NCBI GenBank assembly: GCA_019670725.1
Contig: AP024629.1
Span: 682,001-746,000, forward strand
Length of the DNA stretch: 64,000 bases
Direction of reading: 5' to 3'
DNA from: Alphaproteobacteria bacterium SO-S41
GTDB taxonomy: Bacteria > Pseudomonadota > Alphaproteobacteria > Micropepsales > Micropepsaceae
The notes under the pieces are model-generated. The model worked only from the letters and a program-made list of their open reading frames with translations, was not told where the DNA came from and ran no database searches. The position numbers and the translations under genes were made by a program. Shown here piece after piece: positions 45,634-53,421 of this stretch; the stretch's first letter is position 1; each line of letters starts with the position of its first letter.

Positions 45634-45669
45634 CAAGGCAACGACAACACGCAACCGCGGGGAGCGATC

Positions 45670-46059
45670 ATGCGCAAGGACTGGGCAACAATCGAGCTGT
45701 GCGATCGCTTCTTCGATGCGATCGAGCGCAAGGACTATGACACGCTGGAGAAATGCTACGCGCCCGAGGCGATCGTCTGGCACAGCCATGACTGCCTCTA
45801 TCAGTCACGCGAGTCCAATCTCGCGATGCTCAAGCAAGGCATGACGCTGCACAAGAAGATGCATTTCGCCGACCGGCGCGTGCATGCGTTCGAAGGCGGC
45901 TTCGTCCAGCAGCACACGCTCTACGTGACGCGCGCGAACGACTTCGTCGGCCAGATGGATGTCTGCTTCATCGGCTACACGCGTGACGGCATGATCTCGC
46001 GTGCCTATGAATATTTCGACATCGGGCAGCGCGAGAAGTTTCTCGGCCCCAGCGCCTAG
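45670..46059 (+). CDS. SnoaL/NTF2-like protein, copy 3
   Basis: A 129-residue NTF2-fold protein: IELCDRFFDAIERKDYDTLEKCYAPEAIVWHS, then HAFEGGFVQQHTLYVTRAND and DGMISRAYEYFDI. It is more distant from the other two copies but keeps the EGGFVxQ core. The HSHDCLY segment places several His/Asp side chains near the expected pocket. The stop codon overlaps the convergent LysR gene, the two stops sharing the palindrome CTAG. Confidence 0.82.
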   Translation: MRKDWATIELCDRFFDAIERKDYDTLEKCYAPEAIVWHSHDCLYQSRESNLAMLKQGMTLHKKMHFADRRVHAFEGGFVQQHTLYVTRANDFVGQMDVCFIGYTRDGMISRAYEYFDIGQREKFLGPSA

Positions 46060-47012
46060 CGCATCGCGGCGAGCGGCATCTTCTCGGCGGTGTATTTGCT
46101 CGCGGCGACCTCGCTCGTGATCCAATGGCGGAAGGCGCGGAACATCTCCGTCTCCGCGAAGGGCTCGGGGCAGATCAGCCAATAGGACAGCGTCGATCTA
46201 ACGCCCAGGCCGAAGGGCGCGACGAGCGTGCCGTCCTCCAGGTAGCGGTCGACGAGCGGCGCGCGGCCGAGATTGACGCCGACGCCGTGGGTGGCGGCCT
46301 GGTTCGCGAGGTGGATCAGGTCGAACTTCAGGGCATTGTCGATATTGACCTTGCCCACATCCTCGCCCGCTGCGGCGGCAGCGTCGATCCAGTCCCGCCA
46401 GCCTTCCGGCGTGCCGGGCACGTCGATCAGCGTGTGGTTCGCCAGGTCGGCCGGCCCGCGCAGCGGGTTGTTCCCGCGCAGCAGCGCCGGCGAGCATACT
46501 GGAAACATGGTTTCATGCACGATCATCTCGGCATGCATGCCCGGCCAATGCCCGGCCGCCCCGCCGCCGCGAATGGCGACATTGGCGCCGGTCTTCTCGA
46601 ACTTGACGCGGCTGAAGCCTTTTGACGGCGTCAGGATGTCAAGCTGAAGATCGGGATTTTCAGCGAAGAAGCGCGGCAGCCGCGGCACGAGGAAATCCGT
46701 CGCGAACGAGGTCAGGCTGTCGACCACTAGGCGCGACTGCGACAAGCCGCCCCGGATCTGCCGCGAGCTTTCGTAGATCTGGTCGAAGATCGACGCGATC
46801 CGGGCGAGATATTCCTCGCCCTTGAGGGTCAGCACCAAACCCTTGCCCTTGGTGCGCGAGAACAGCGAGACGCCAAGATCGCTCTCCAGCGCGCGGATTT
46901 GGTGGTAGATCGCCGCCGGCGTGACGTTGAGCTGCGAGGCCGCGCGCACGACGCCATAGCGGCCGACCGCCTCGAAGGCGCGCAGCGCGGTGAGTGGCGG
47001 CAATGCTCGCAT
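46056..47012 (-). CDS. LysR-family regulator (GcvA-like)
   Basis: A 318-residue LysR-type regulator. The N-terminal HTH (LTALRAFEAVGRYGVVRAASQLNVTPAAIYHQIRALE, split over two helices) and the effector domain text DFLVPRLPRFFAENPDLQLDIL fit GcvA-like LTTRs. It diverges from the CMD/GlcG/WrbA operon, the usual arrangement for a local activator, with an AT-rich inverted repeat between them. It could also act on the promoters at 45.1 and 43.7 kb that carry clustered half-sites. The inducer is unknown. Confidence 0.9.
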   Translation of the reverse strand: MRALPPLTALRAFEAVGRYGVVRAASQLNVTPAAIYHQIRALESDLGVSLFSRTKGKGLVLTLKGEEYLARIASIFDQIYESSRQIRGGLSQSRLVVDSLTSFATDFLVPRLPRFFAENPDLQLDILTPSKGFSRVKFEKTGANVAIRGGGAAGHWPGMHAEMIVHETMFPVCSPALLRGNNPLRGPADLANHTLIDVPGTPEGWRDWIDAAAAAGEDVGKVNIDNALKFDLIHLANQAATHGVGVNLGRAPLVDRYLEDGTLVAPFGLGVRSTLSYWLICPEPFAETEMFRAFRHWITSEVAASKYTAEKMPLAAMR

Positions 47013-47112
47013 ATGCGGAAAAATCCCCCAGAGGCCGTAGCGGCAACCGGCTGAAGCTAAGGCTGCCCGGCGCGGATTCCAAGCACGCTATGCCCCGAGA
47101 GATAGGCAAAAG

Positions 47113-47128
47113 ATATTACAAAAAATAT
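47113..47128. promoter_or_regulatory. Possible LysR-type operator
   Basis: ATATT-N6-AATAT in an AT-rich island, 100 bp upstream of the divergent LysR gene and 105 bp before the CMD-like gene. This fits the T-N11-A style of LysR sites. Confidence 0.4.
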
Positions 47129-47232
47129 TTCTGGGTGCCCCGAATTTATTGCTTTGACCGGAACGGCCGGCGGCAACCACCCTGCGTGCCAAAGAGCCGC
47201 GGCGACGATCGCGTTCAGACGAGGAGCTGCCC

Positions 47233-47880
47233 ATGCCGCGAATCTCGCCGCAGCCGAGAGAGGGCGCGGCCGACAATGTGCGCGCAAGCTACGATCACGC
47301 CTTCGGTCCGGACCGCGACCCGATCGCGCAGCCGGGCACGAGCACCGGCACGCCGGGCAGCTGGTACACGACATGGGGCCGCGCGCCCGAGATCATGGCG
47401 TCGTTCACCGCTCTGCCCGCCTCGACACTCGATCCGAAATTGCGCGCCCTCGCGACGATCCGCACCGGCTATGTGCGCCAGAGCCAGTTCGTCTTCTCAC
47501 AGCATTGCAAGGTGGCGCGGGTCTTCGGGGTCGCTGAGGACAAGATCGCGGCTGTGCCGTACTGGACGGTCAGCGACGTCTATGAACCCGTCGAGCGCGC
47601 CGTACTGGGTTTCACCGACGGCATGACGCTGGAAGGCGGCCGCGTTCACGACCACATCTTTGCGCTGCTGCGCGCGGTGATGAGCGAAGAGCACATTCTG
47701 GCGCTCAGCTATCACATCAACATGTACTGCCTGCATGCCGCGACATGCCGGGCGTTGAAGATGGAATATGACGATGTGCCCGAGCGCATCGTCGAAATAC
47801 CCCGCCCTGTAGAGCCTGGCGTCCAGGACTGGCGGAGTTGGCAATGGGCGGACAAGGCAATGATGGAGACTAAGGCATGA
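47233..47880 (+). CDS. Carboxymuconolactone decarboxylase-like protein, copy 3
   Basis: A 215-residue paralogue of the two CMD-like genes at 37-38 kb: PGTSTGTPGSWYTTWGRAPEIM, IRTGYVRQSQFVFSQHCKVAR, EGGRVHDHIF and MEYDDVPERIVEIPRP. CxxC is again missing, but the SQH histidine is kept. The ATG at 47233 is preceded by a GAGGAGC-type ribosome site. It is the first gene of a tightly overlapping four-gene operon (CMD, GlcG-like, WrbA-like, LysR). Its tail GVQDWRSWQWAD matches copy 2. Confidence 0.86.
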   Translation: MPRISPQPREGAADNVRASYDHAFGPDRDPIAQPGTSTGTPGSWYTTWGRAPEIMASFTALPASTLDPKLRALATIRTGYVRQSQFVFSQHCKVARVFGVAEDKIAAVPYWTVSDVYEPVERAVLGFTDGMTLEGGRVHDHIFALLRAVMSEEHILALSYHINMYCLHAATCRALKMEYDDVPERIVEIPRPVEPGVQDWRSWQWADKAMMETKA

Positions 47881-48317
47881 GCGGCACACTGGCGATCACG
47901 CGCAAGACGATCACCGCGGACGCAGCCGACCGGCTGATCGCCGCGGCGGCGAAATCCGCAACCGAGATCGGCGTCCCCATGGTCATCGCCATCACCGATG
48001 AGTCGGGCACGCTGAAGGCGTTCAGCCGCATGGACGGCGCGCCGCTGCTCAGCGTCGAGCTGGCGCGCGACAAGGCCTACACATCAGCGGCGTTCGGCAT
48101 TCCGACCCATGCCTGGTTCGACTTCGTGAAGGGCGATCCGCCGCTGCTGCACGGCATCGTGAAAACCCCGCGCCTGATCGTCTTCGGCGGCGGCTACCCG
48201 ATCAAGGATGGCGACGCGGTCGTCGGCGCCATCGGCGTCAGCGGCGGTCACTACGATCAGGACATGATCGTCGCCAAGGCGGCGCTTGCGGCGCTGGGCC
48301 TCAGCGATGGCGGCTGA
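47877..48317 (+). CDS. GlcG/HbpS-family protein
   Basis: A 146-residue protein of the GlcG/HbpS family (formerly DUF336). It has AADRLIAAAAKSATEIGVPMVIAITDESGTLKAFSRMDGA, ARDKAYTSAAFGIPT and the glycine-rich PIKDGDAVVGAIGVSGG segment. Some relatives bind haem or cobalamin or sense redox stress; many lie in catabolic operons with unknown roles. The start overlaps the CMD stop by 4 bp (ATGA) and its end overlaps the WrbA-like gene by 11 bp, which implies coupled synthesis. Confidence 0.9.
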   Translation: MSGTLAITRKTITADAADRLIAAAAKSATEIGVPMVIAITDESGTLKAFSRMDGAPLLSVELARDKAYTSAAFGIPTHAWFDFVKGDPPLLHGIVKTPRLIVFGGGYPIKDGDAVVGAIGVSGGHYDQDMIVAKAALAALGLSDGG

Positions 48318-48936
48318 AGGCGCCGCAAGCCCGCGCCTCCTGATCGTCTTTTATTCGCGCGGTGGGTCGGTCGAAACTCTGGCGACCGCCATCGCCGAAG
48401 GCGCGCAGGGGCAGGGTGCGGAGGTGCGAATCCGCCGCGCCCGCGAACTGGTCGGGCCCGAGATCATGGATCGCGTGCCGGGCTGGCGCGACACGGCGGC
48501 GCGCATGAATGCGCTCTACGAGGCGCCGACCCTGGCCGACGCGGAATGGGCCGATGGACTGCTGATCGGCGCACCGACGCGGTTCGGTACGCCCTCGACG
48601 GAACTGCTCGCCTGGCTGGAGACGCTCGGGCCGCTCTGGCTCAGCCAGAAGCTGCTCGACAAGGTCGGTTCGGTCTTCACCTCGACCTCCTCACCGCATG
48701 GCGGGATGGAGGCGACCCTGCTCGGCCTCTATCCGACGCTCGCGCATCTCAATCTCGTCATCGTGCCGACCGGTTACGGCGATCCCGCCCTCTTCCGCGC
48801 CGGTACGCCCTACGGCGCCGCCTCGGCATCGTTCGGCATGGAGCGGCGGCCGCCGAGTGACGACGATCTGGCCGTCGCCCGCTATCAGGGCGCGCGCGTC
48901 GCGCGGGTCGCCCAGGCGCTGCGGACGCCCAGATGA
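48307..48936 (+). CDS. WrbA-like NAD(P)H:quinone oxidoreductase
   Basis: A 209-residue flavodoxin-fold protein. IVFYSRGGSVETLATAIAEGA is the FMN-phosphate loop, GAPTRFGTPSTELLAWLETLGPLW the second flavin loop, and SSPHGGMEATLLGLYPTLAHL matches the WrbA SxxxHGGxE region. These enzymes reduce quinones by two electrons, avoiding semiquinones. In this operon it may reduce a quinone intermediate of the pathway, or provide reduced flavin for the monooxygenases, which lack an obvious reductase nearby. ATG 48307 lies inside the preceding gene; the LysR gene overlaps its stop. Confidence 0.9.
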   Translation: MAAEGAASPRLLIVFYSRGGSVETLATAIAEGAQGQGAEVRIRRARELVGPEIMDRVPGWRDTAARMNALYEAPTLADAEWADGLLIGAPTRFGTPSTELLAWLETLGPLWLSQKLLDKVGSVFTSTSSPHGGMEATLLGLYPTLAHLNLVIVPTGYGDPALFRAGTPYGAASASFGMERRPPSDDDLAVARYQGARVARVAQALRTPR

Positions 48937-49823
48937 CGCTCGATCCGCGCCTGCTCACCGCTTTTGTCGCCGTCGCGGAAGCGCGGTCCTTCAGCAAGGC
49001 CGCGACGGCGCAGAACATTGCGCAGCCCTGGCTGTCGCGCCAGGTGCGCAAGCTTGAGGGCCTAGTCGGTTTCGATCTCTTCGACCGCACGGCCCGGCAG
49101 GTCGAACTGACCGAGAAGGGGCGGCGCCTGTTCGACCGCGCGCGGGTGGCGGTCAGCCATGTGCGCGCCACGGCGGCGCTGGCCAAGACACTGGCGCGAG
49201 AGCGCGAGTCCTCAAGGCTTGCCATCGGCGTCGCGCCGTACGGCATCTTCGTGGCGCCGCGGACGGCCCTGATCGACCGCTTCATGGCGGTGGAGCCCAA
49301 TGCGCGGGTCGAACTTGAGATCGGCGGCGCCGACAAGCTGATCGATGGACTGCAGGACGGCCGGCTGGATGCCGTTTTCGCCATCGATGCGCCGGGCCTC
49401 GAGCTCGGCGAGGATCTGGAGAGCATCGCGCTCTGCGAAGGCGGTATCGATGTCGTCATGCCGAAGGACGACCCGCTGGCGCGCAAGAACCGGATCCATG
49501 CCGGCGACCTCGCCGGACGCAGCATGGCGACCTTCTCGCGGGCGTCGCATGGCGTGCTGTTCGACATGGTCTTCGGGGCCTTCGAACCCGCCGGCGTGAA
49601 GCTCCGTGAAGTCTCCGACTACAGCTTCTTCCTGCACCTTGCCGAGCGCGGCCAGATCACCGCTTTGCCGGCCTGGCAGCCGCTGCCGGTCGGCGGTCTC
49701 GTCCGCCGGCCCTACCCGGACTGCGGCGTCAATCTCAGCTTCAAGGTCACGCGCAGCCGTTCCAACGCCTCGCGCCCGCTGAGCACGTTCTGGCAGATCG
49801 CCAGCGAAATCGCGGCGGCCTGA
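48933..49823 (+). CDS. LysR-family regulator, last gene of operon
   Basis: A 296-residue LysR-type regulator: HTH LLTAFVAVAEARSFSKAATAQNIAQPWLSRQVRKLE in the first 40 residues and a type-2 periplasmic-binding effector domain (SSRLAIGVAPYGIFVAPRTALIDRF). Its ATG overlaps the WrbA-like stop by 4 bp, so the regulator is made from the operon it probably controls. This is unlike the usual divergent LysR arrangement. A second LysR gene (46056-47012) flanks the operon's other end. Confidence 0.9.
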   Translation: MTLDPRLLTAFVAVAEARSFSKAATAQNIAQPWLSRQVRKLEGLVGFDLFDRTARQVELTEKGRRLFDRARVAVSHVRATAALAKTLARERESSRLAIGVAPYGIFVAPRTALIDRFMAVEPNARVELEIGGADKLIDGLQDGRLDAVFAIDAPGLELGEDLESIALCEGGIDVVMPKDDPLARKNRIHAGDLAGRSMATFSRASHGVLFDMVFGAFEPAGVKLREVSDYSFFLHLAERGQITALPAWQPLPVGGLVRRPYPDCGVNLSFKVTRSRSNASRPLSTFWQIASEIAAA

Positions 49824-49868
49824 GCGGTTGAGTCCAGCGCCAAACGCGGTCGGGCGAGCCGCTCGGCA

Positions 49869-50639
49869 CTAATTTCGCGAGACTGCGCGGGCCGATTGCT
49901 CCGCAGCCTCCTCAATGATCTCCGCAACCGCTTCGGGTTTGGCGAGGTACACGGCATGGCTGCTCGATACCTCTCGGATCGTTGCACCGGCCCGGCTGGC
50001 CATGGCGCGTTGGGCGTCCGGCGGAATCACGCGGTCGTCTTTCGCGGTGAGATACCAACATGGCTTCGTCTTCCAGGCAGCCTCCGTGATCTTGCCCTCA
50101 AAGGCCTCGACGCCCCACGGTACCTGCGAGTCCGCCATGAAGGTGGCGATTTCAGGCGCAATGTCGGCCGCAAACACCTGCGGAAACTTGTCCCGGTCGA
50201 GCAGCAGATAGCCATCGACCGGCGGCAGGACAGGCAGCCCCGGCGCACCGGGCGGCGCATTGCCGGCGAGCGTTGCGACGGACTCCCCATTGTCCGGCGC
50301 AAAGGCTGCCACGTAGACCAGCGCCTGCACTTTTGGGTCCGCTCCGGCTTGGGTGATGACGACACCGCCATAGGAATGCCCGACCAGTACAACATCGCCC
50401 TCAGACGCGGCGATCGCACGGCGCGTGACGGCCACATCGTCAACCAGCGATAACGTCGGATTCTGGACGACGACGACCTTGAAGCCTTCTTCGCGCAGAA
50501 TGCGATAGACGCTGCTCCAGCCCGATCCATCTACAAAAGCGCCATGAACGAGGACGATTGTCGTGGGCTTGTCGCCGGCTCCAGCCGTCGCGGTGAGGCC
50601 AAGTCCGATGGCTGCGGCGGCCGCTATGATCTTCTGCAT
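49869..50639 (-). CDS. Exported alpha/beta hydrolase (RsbQ/EstC-like)
   Basis: A 256-residue alpha/beta hydrolase with a Sec signal peptide (KIIAAAAAIGLGLTATAGAG), so periplasmic. It has TIVLVHGAFVDGSGW, nucleophile elbow VLVGHSYGG (Ser89), AKDDRVIPPDAQR for the acid and SSSHAVYLAKPEAV for the His. This VHGAFxDGSxW subgroup occurs widely as small esterases. It is the last gene of a minus-strand series 49869-54092. The spacer to the upstream ABM gene has a short GCCGCC/GGCGGC hairpin (50657-50672). Confidence 0.88.
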   Translation of the reverse strand: MQKIIAAAAAIGLGLTATAGAGDKPTTIVLVHGAFVDGSGWSSVYRILREEGFKVVVVQNPTLSLVDDVAVTRRAIAASEGDVVLVGHSYGGVVITQAGADPKVQALVYVAAFAPDNGESVATLAGNAPPGAPGLPVLPPVDGYLLLDRDKFPQVFAADIAPEIATFMADSQVPWGVEAFEGKITEAAWKTKPCWYLTAKDDRVIPPDAQRAMASRAGATIREVSSSHAVYLAKPEAVAEIIEEAAEQSARAVSRN

Positions 50640-50679
50640 TTCAGTTTCCCGTTGAAGCCGCCGAAGGGCGGCGTAGGTC

Positions 50680-51099
50680 TCAATCCTCGGCCGCCGGCGG
50701 GTTGCCGAGGATTTCCATCTTCACGACCTGCACGCCGCCGTCGGCGAGTTCGGGCAGTCTGGCGAACCAGGCCTGGACATGCGGCGTGGCGTTGTGCGCT
50801 TCGAAATCGGCCTGGCTCACGAAGATTTCGTAGAAGACGAAGTGCCCGGGCGCTGCGCGATCCTCGTGCAGGAAATAGACGAGATTGTTCGGCTCGGCCC
50901 GCACCTGCGCCACCAGAGGCAGCGTGGCCTCACGCAGCGCATTCTCCATGCCGGGTTTCGCGCGCACCTCGGCAACCACCGCATAGGCGCCGGCGGGAAT
51001 GCCGGCATAGTGGATTTCGGTGTCGCCGTGCGCCAGTGCCGGCGTCGCCGCCGTGAGGAAGGCCATCAAGGTCAGTCGGGCAGGGAAGGGGATCGGCAT
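50680..51099 (-). CDS. Exported ABM-domain (putative quinol monooxygenase-like) protein
   Basis: A 139-residue protein: signal peptide (PARLTLMAFLTAATPALA) and one antibiotic-biosynthesis-monooxygenase (ABM) domain. The core text is YAVVAEVRAKPGMENALREATLPL, NLVYFLHEDRAAPGHFVFYEIFVSQADFEAHNATPHVQ. Cytoplasmic ABM proteins such as YgiN oxidise quinols without cofactor; an exported copy is less usual. It lies 31 bp after the carotenoid-oxygenase gene and probably in the same operon. Enzymatic activity is not certain. Confidence 0.85.
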   Translation of the reverse strand: MPIPFPARLTLMAFLTAATPALAHGDTEIHYAGIPAGAYAVVAEVRAKPGMENALREATLPLVAQVRAEPNNLVYFLHEDRAAPGHFVFYEIFVSQADFEAHNATPHVQAWFARLPELADGGVQVVKMEILGNPPAAED

Positions 51100-51129
51100 C
51101 TCTCGTTTCCTTGAACGGATTGGAAGGGG

Positions 51130-52497
51130 CTAACCCGCGTGCGGCATCCAGTTGCCGTGGAAGCCCGGCGGCACGACATGGGGCAGGTGGATGCTGGCCT
51201 GGGGTTCGCCCTCGAAATTGCGGGCATCGAGGATCACCAGATCGGTGGTCGCGTTCGCGGCGTCGATAACGAAGCCGACCAGCCAGCCTTCGTCTTCCTC
51301 CGCATCGGGGTGGGCGGGGATGAAGATGAACTCGCAGGGATGACGGCCCGGCCCGAAATCATGGGTTTGGCGGGTCCCCGCCGTCAGATCGTGCTTGAAG
51401 AGGCCAGCGCCCAGGAACCAACCCGTCATCGCCATCGTGTAGGCGTAGCGATAGGGCATGCCGAGCCGGCGCTCGTCGGGCCGCGGAAATTCCTGCGGCG
51501 TCGGATCCAGCGTGACGGCGGTGACGGCGCGGGTGGCGGGATCGATGGTCCACCGCTCCAGCCCGACGCGCTGGGAATCGGGGCCCGACTTGATGCGCGA
51601 AAACATCCGGTCGTGGACGACGACGTCGAGCACGACCTTGCCGTCCTCGGCGTCGAAAGCGTTGACCGCGTGGAAGACATAGCAGGGATCGATCGCGCAC
51701 CAGATGATGTCGTCCGCATTGCCCTCGCGCGGCAGCAGACCGATCCGTGCGGGATGCGCCTCGTTCCAGCGATAGGGGAAGGGGTGACGCTCCATCGCCG
51801 CCTCGAGGGAGAAGGTGACGGGCAGATCGAGGATGATCGCGAAGCGCTGCGTGAAGGCGCAGTCGTGGATCATCGGCCCGTGCGGCACGGGAATCTCGAC
51901 CTCGCGCCGCACGCGGCCTTCGGGGGCGACCACGACGAAGCGGATCGCCGCGGGATTGGAGACGTCGTAGCAGACGGCGAGCATCTCGCCGGTCGCGGGA
52001 TCGACATGGGGATGGGCCGCGAAACTGCCGTGCAGCGTACCCTCGAAATCGGTGTAGCGCAGCGTCTCCAGCGTCTCGCCGAACTCGACCGGCGTGCTGC
52101 CGGCTTCGACGACGCCGAACGCCCGGCCGGCGAAGCTGACGGGGTTGGTGTTGACGATGTCGAAGACGTGGCGCGGGCCGTCCACGCGGGGCTCGCCGAG
52201 CGCCTTGCTGACCGCTTCGGAGCGGACCCAGCGATTGCGGTACCACAGGGCACGGCCGTTCTCGATGCGGAGACCGTGGACCATCCCGTCCCCCGAGAAC
52301 CAGTGATAGTTGTCGGGATCCGCGGCCATCGGGTTCGGACCAAGGCGCAGATAGCGCCCGTCGAGCGCGACCGGGATCGTCCCGGTGACGCGCAGGCCCT
52401 CGATCGTGAGTTCGTGCGTCATCGGCGTGTGCACGCCGGTGAGATAGGGATTGGCCGGGGTGACAGCGTGCTCGACGCCGGGTTCAATGGTGGACAT
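51130..52497 (-). CDS. Carotenoid-cleavage/stilbene-type dioxygenase (RPE65 family)
   Basis: A 455-residue non-haem iron dioxygenase. ATG 52497 follows AAAGGAG. The seven-bladed propeller signatures are NPYLTGVHTPM, GRYLRLGPNP and HWFSGDGMVHG. The four iron-binding histidines are readable as His162 (FAAHPHVDPATGE), His211 (MIHDCAFTQ), His276 (YVFHAVNAFD) and His447 (GFHGNWMP). The family cleaves alkene double bonds in carotenoids, apocarotenals or lignin-derived stilbenes. No carotenoid genes are present, so a stilbene- or isoprenoid-like pathway intermediate is plausible here. The neighbour upstream is a Tat-exported VOC protein, downstream an ABM protein. Confidence 0.92.
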   Translation of the reverse strand: MSTIEPGVEHAVTPANPYLTGVHTPMTHELTIEGLRVTGTIPVALDGRYLRLGPNPMAADPDNYHWFSGDGMVHGLRIENGRALWYRNRWVRSEAVSKALGEPRVDGPRHVFDIVNTNPVSFAGRAFGVVEAGSTPVEFGETLETLRYTDFEGTLHGSFAAHPHVDPATGEMLAVCYDVSNPAAIRFVVVAPEGRVRREVEIPVPHGPMIHDCAFTQRFAIILDLPVTFSLEAAMERHPFPYRWNEAHPARIGLLPREGNADDIIWCAIDPCYVFHAVNAFDAEDGKVVLDVVVHDRMFSRIKSGPDSQRVGLERWTIDPATRAVTAVTLDPTPQEFPRPDERRLGMPYRYAYTMAMTGWFLGAGLFKHDLTAGTRQTHDFGPGRHPCEFIFIPAHPDAEEDEGWLVGFVIDAANATTDLVILDARNFEGEPQASIHLPHVVPPGFHGNWMPHAG

Positions 52498-52534
52498 GTC
52501 CAAACTCCTTTGTGATGGCTGCTGAGGGCGCCGT

Positions 52535-53383
52535 TCACGGCGCGTGGGAGACGAGCTTCCGGCGTGCTTCGAGCGCCGCATCGAAGGTGTGTTTGACCGG
52601 GCCGAGCGCCTGAACGAACTCCAGCTGCTCGCCTTCAGGGCCCTTGCAGTAGATCAGCCGCCAGCCGTCGGATTTGCCCTCGGTGATCGGGTTTGAGTTC
52701 GCTTCGAGCGGGGCGGCCTGGCGCTCCGCCTCCGTGGTCACCGTGACCACGCGATTGGCCCTCACCTGCGGCATGCCGCGCCGCGCGGCTTCGGCCTCGA
52801 GATCGCGAATGAAGATGTTGAAATCGACGTCGTCGCCGATGTGGAAGCAGATATGCATCATACGCGGGAAGGCCGGGCTCATATGGTCCAGCGGTTCGGC
52901 GAAGCTGTCGCCGCTGCCCATCGGCTGTTCGGCATCGCGATACTGCAGCAGCTCAATGACGACATTGTCGAACTGGATAAAGCGCACGTCGAGGCGCTGG
53001 GTGCCGGCGCGGAGATCGGGCACGCCGATGGCGCGGGGATTGACGCGCCGCGCGCGCGCCTCGATCTCCTGGTCGGTGAGCAGCGTGTTGTGGATGCGCT
53101 CGCCCTGGAAATCGCCGTCGCGCATCACCTCCGTGCCGCCGAGCACTTCGGTGTAGAAGGCGAAGGCGCGGTCCATGTTCTGCACGGTCAGGCCGAAATG
53201 CTGGACGCCGCGCAGCCGTGCGCCGAGCGGGCGGGCATTGGGATCGCCTGATGGAGCAGCCTCGCCGGGCGACGCCAGACCCGAGGCCGACACCGCAACG
53301 CCGGCCAGTATCGCAGCGCTCGCGAGGCGGAGCGTGTTGCGGCGCGAAAGATCGACCTCGCCGGTGTCCTGCCGGTTGTTCAT
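52535..53383 (-). CDS. Tat-exported VOC-family protein
   Basis: A 282-residue VOC protein. ATG 53383 is behind CAGGAG; the frame to 53521 is unsupported. The leader DLSRRNTLRLASAAILAGVAVSASG has the twin-arginine motif. The mature part has two VOC modules: RGVQHFGLTVQNMDRAFAFYTEVLGG, and a later MMHICFHIGDDVDFNIFIRDLEAEA followed by IYCKGPEGEQLEFVQ. Tat export suggests a cofactor- or metal-loaded periplasmic enzyme, unusual for VOC proteins. The role is unknown; it sits just upstream of the cleavage dioxygenase. Confidence 0.88.
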   Translation of the reverse strand: MNNRQDTGEVDLSRRNTLRLASAAILAGVAVSASGLASPGEAAPSGDPNARPLGARLRGVQHFGLTVQNMDRAFAFYTEVLGGTEVMRDGDFQGERIHNTLLTDQEIEARARRVNPRAIGVPDLRAGTQRLDVRFIQFDNVVIELLQYRDAEQPMGSGDSFAEPLDHMSPAFPRMMHICFHIGDDVDFNIFIRDLEAEAARRGMPQVRANRVVTVTTEAERQAAPLEANSNPITEGKSDGWRLIYCKGPEGEQLEFVQALGPVKHTFDAALEARRKLVSHAP

Positions 53384-53421
53384 TGTGCGTCTCCTGTGGC
53401 GGCTATGCGGGGCGTGACGGG

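Noticed and set aside
51139-52515. 458-codon plus-strand open frame
   Set aside because: It is a shadow of the RPE65-type dioxygenase, whose four iron His are intact on the minus strand.
29520-53383. Polyketide or terpenoid biosynthesis cluster
   Set aside because: SnoaL-like, OYE and ABM proteins occur in such clusters, but there is no PKS, NRPS, terpene synthase or prenyltransferase, while uptake receptors and ring-modifying enzymes favour catabolism.
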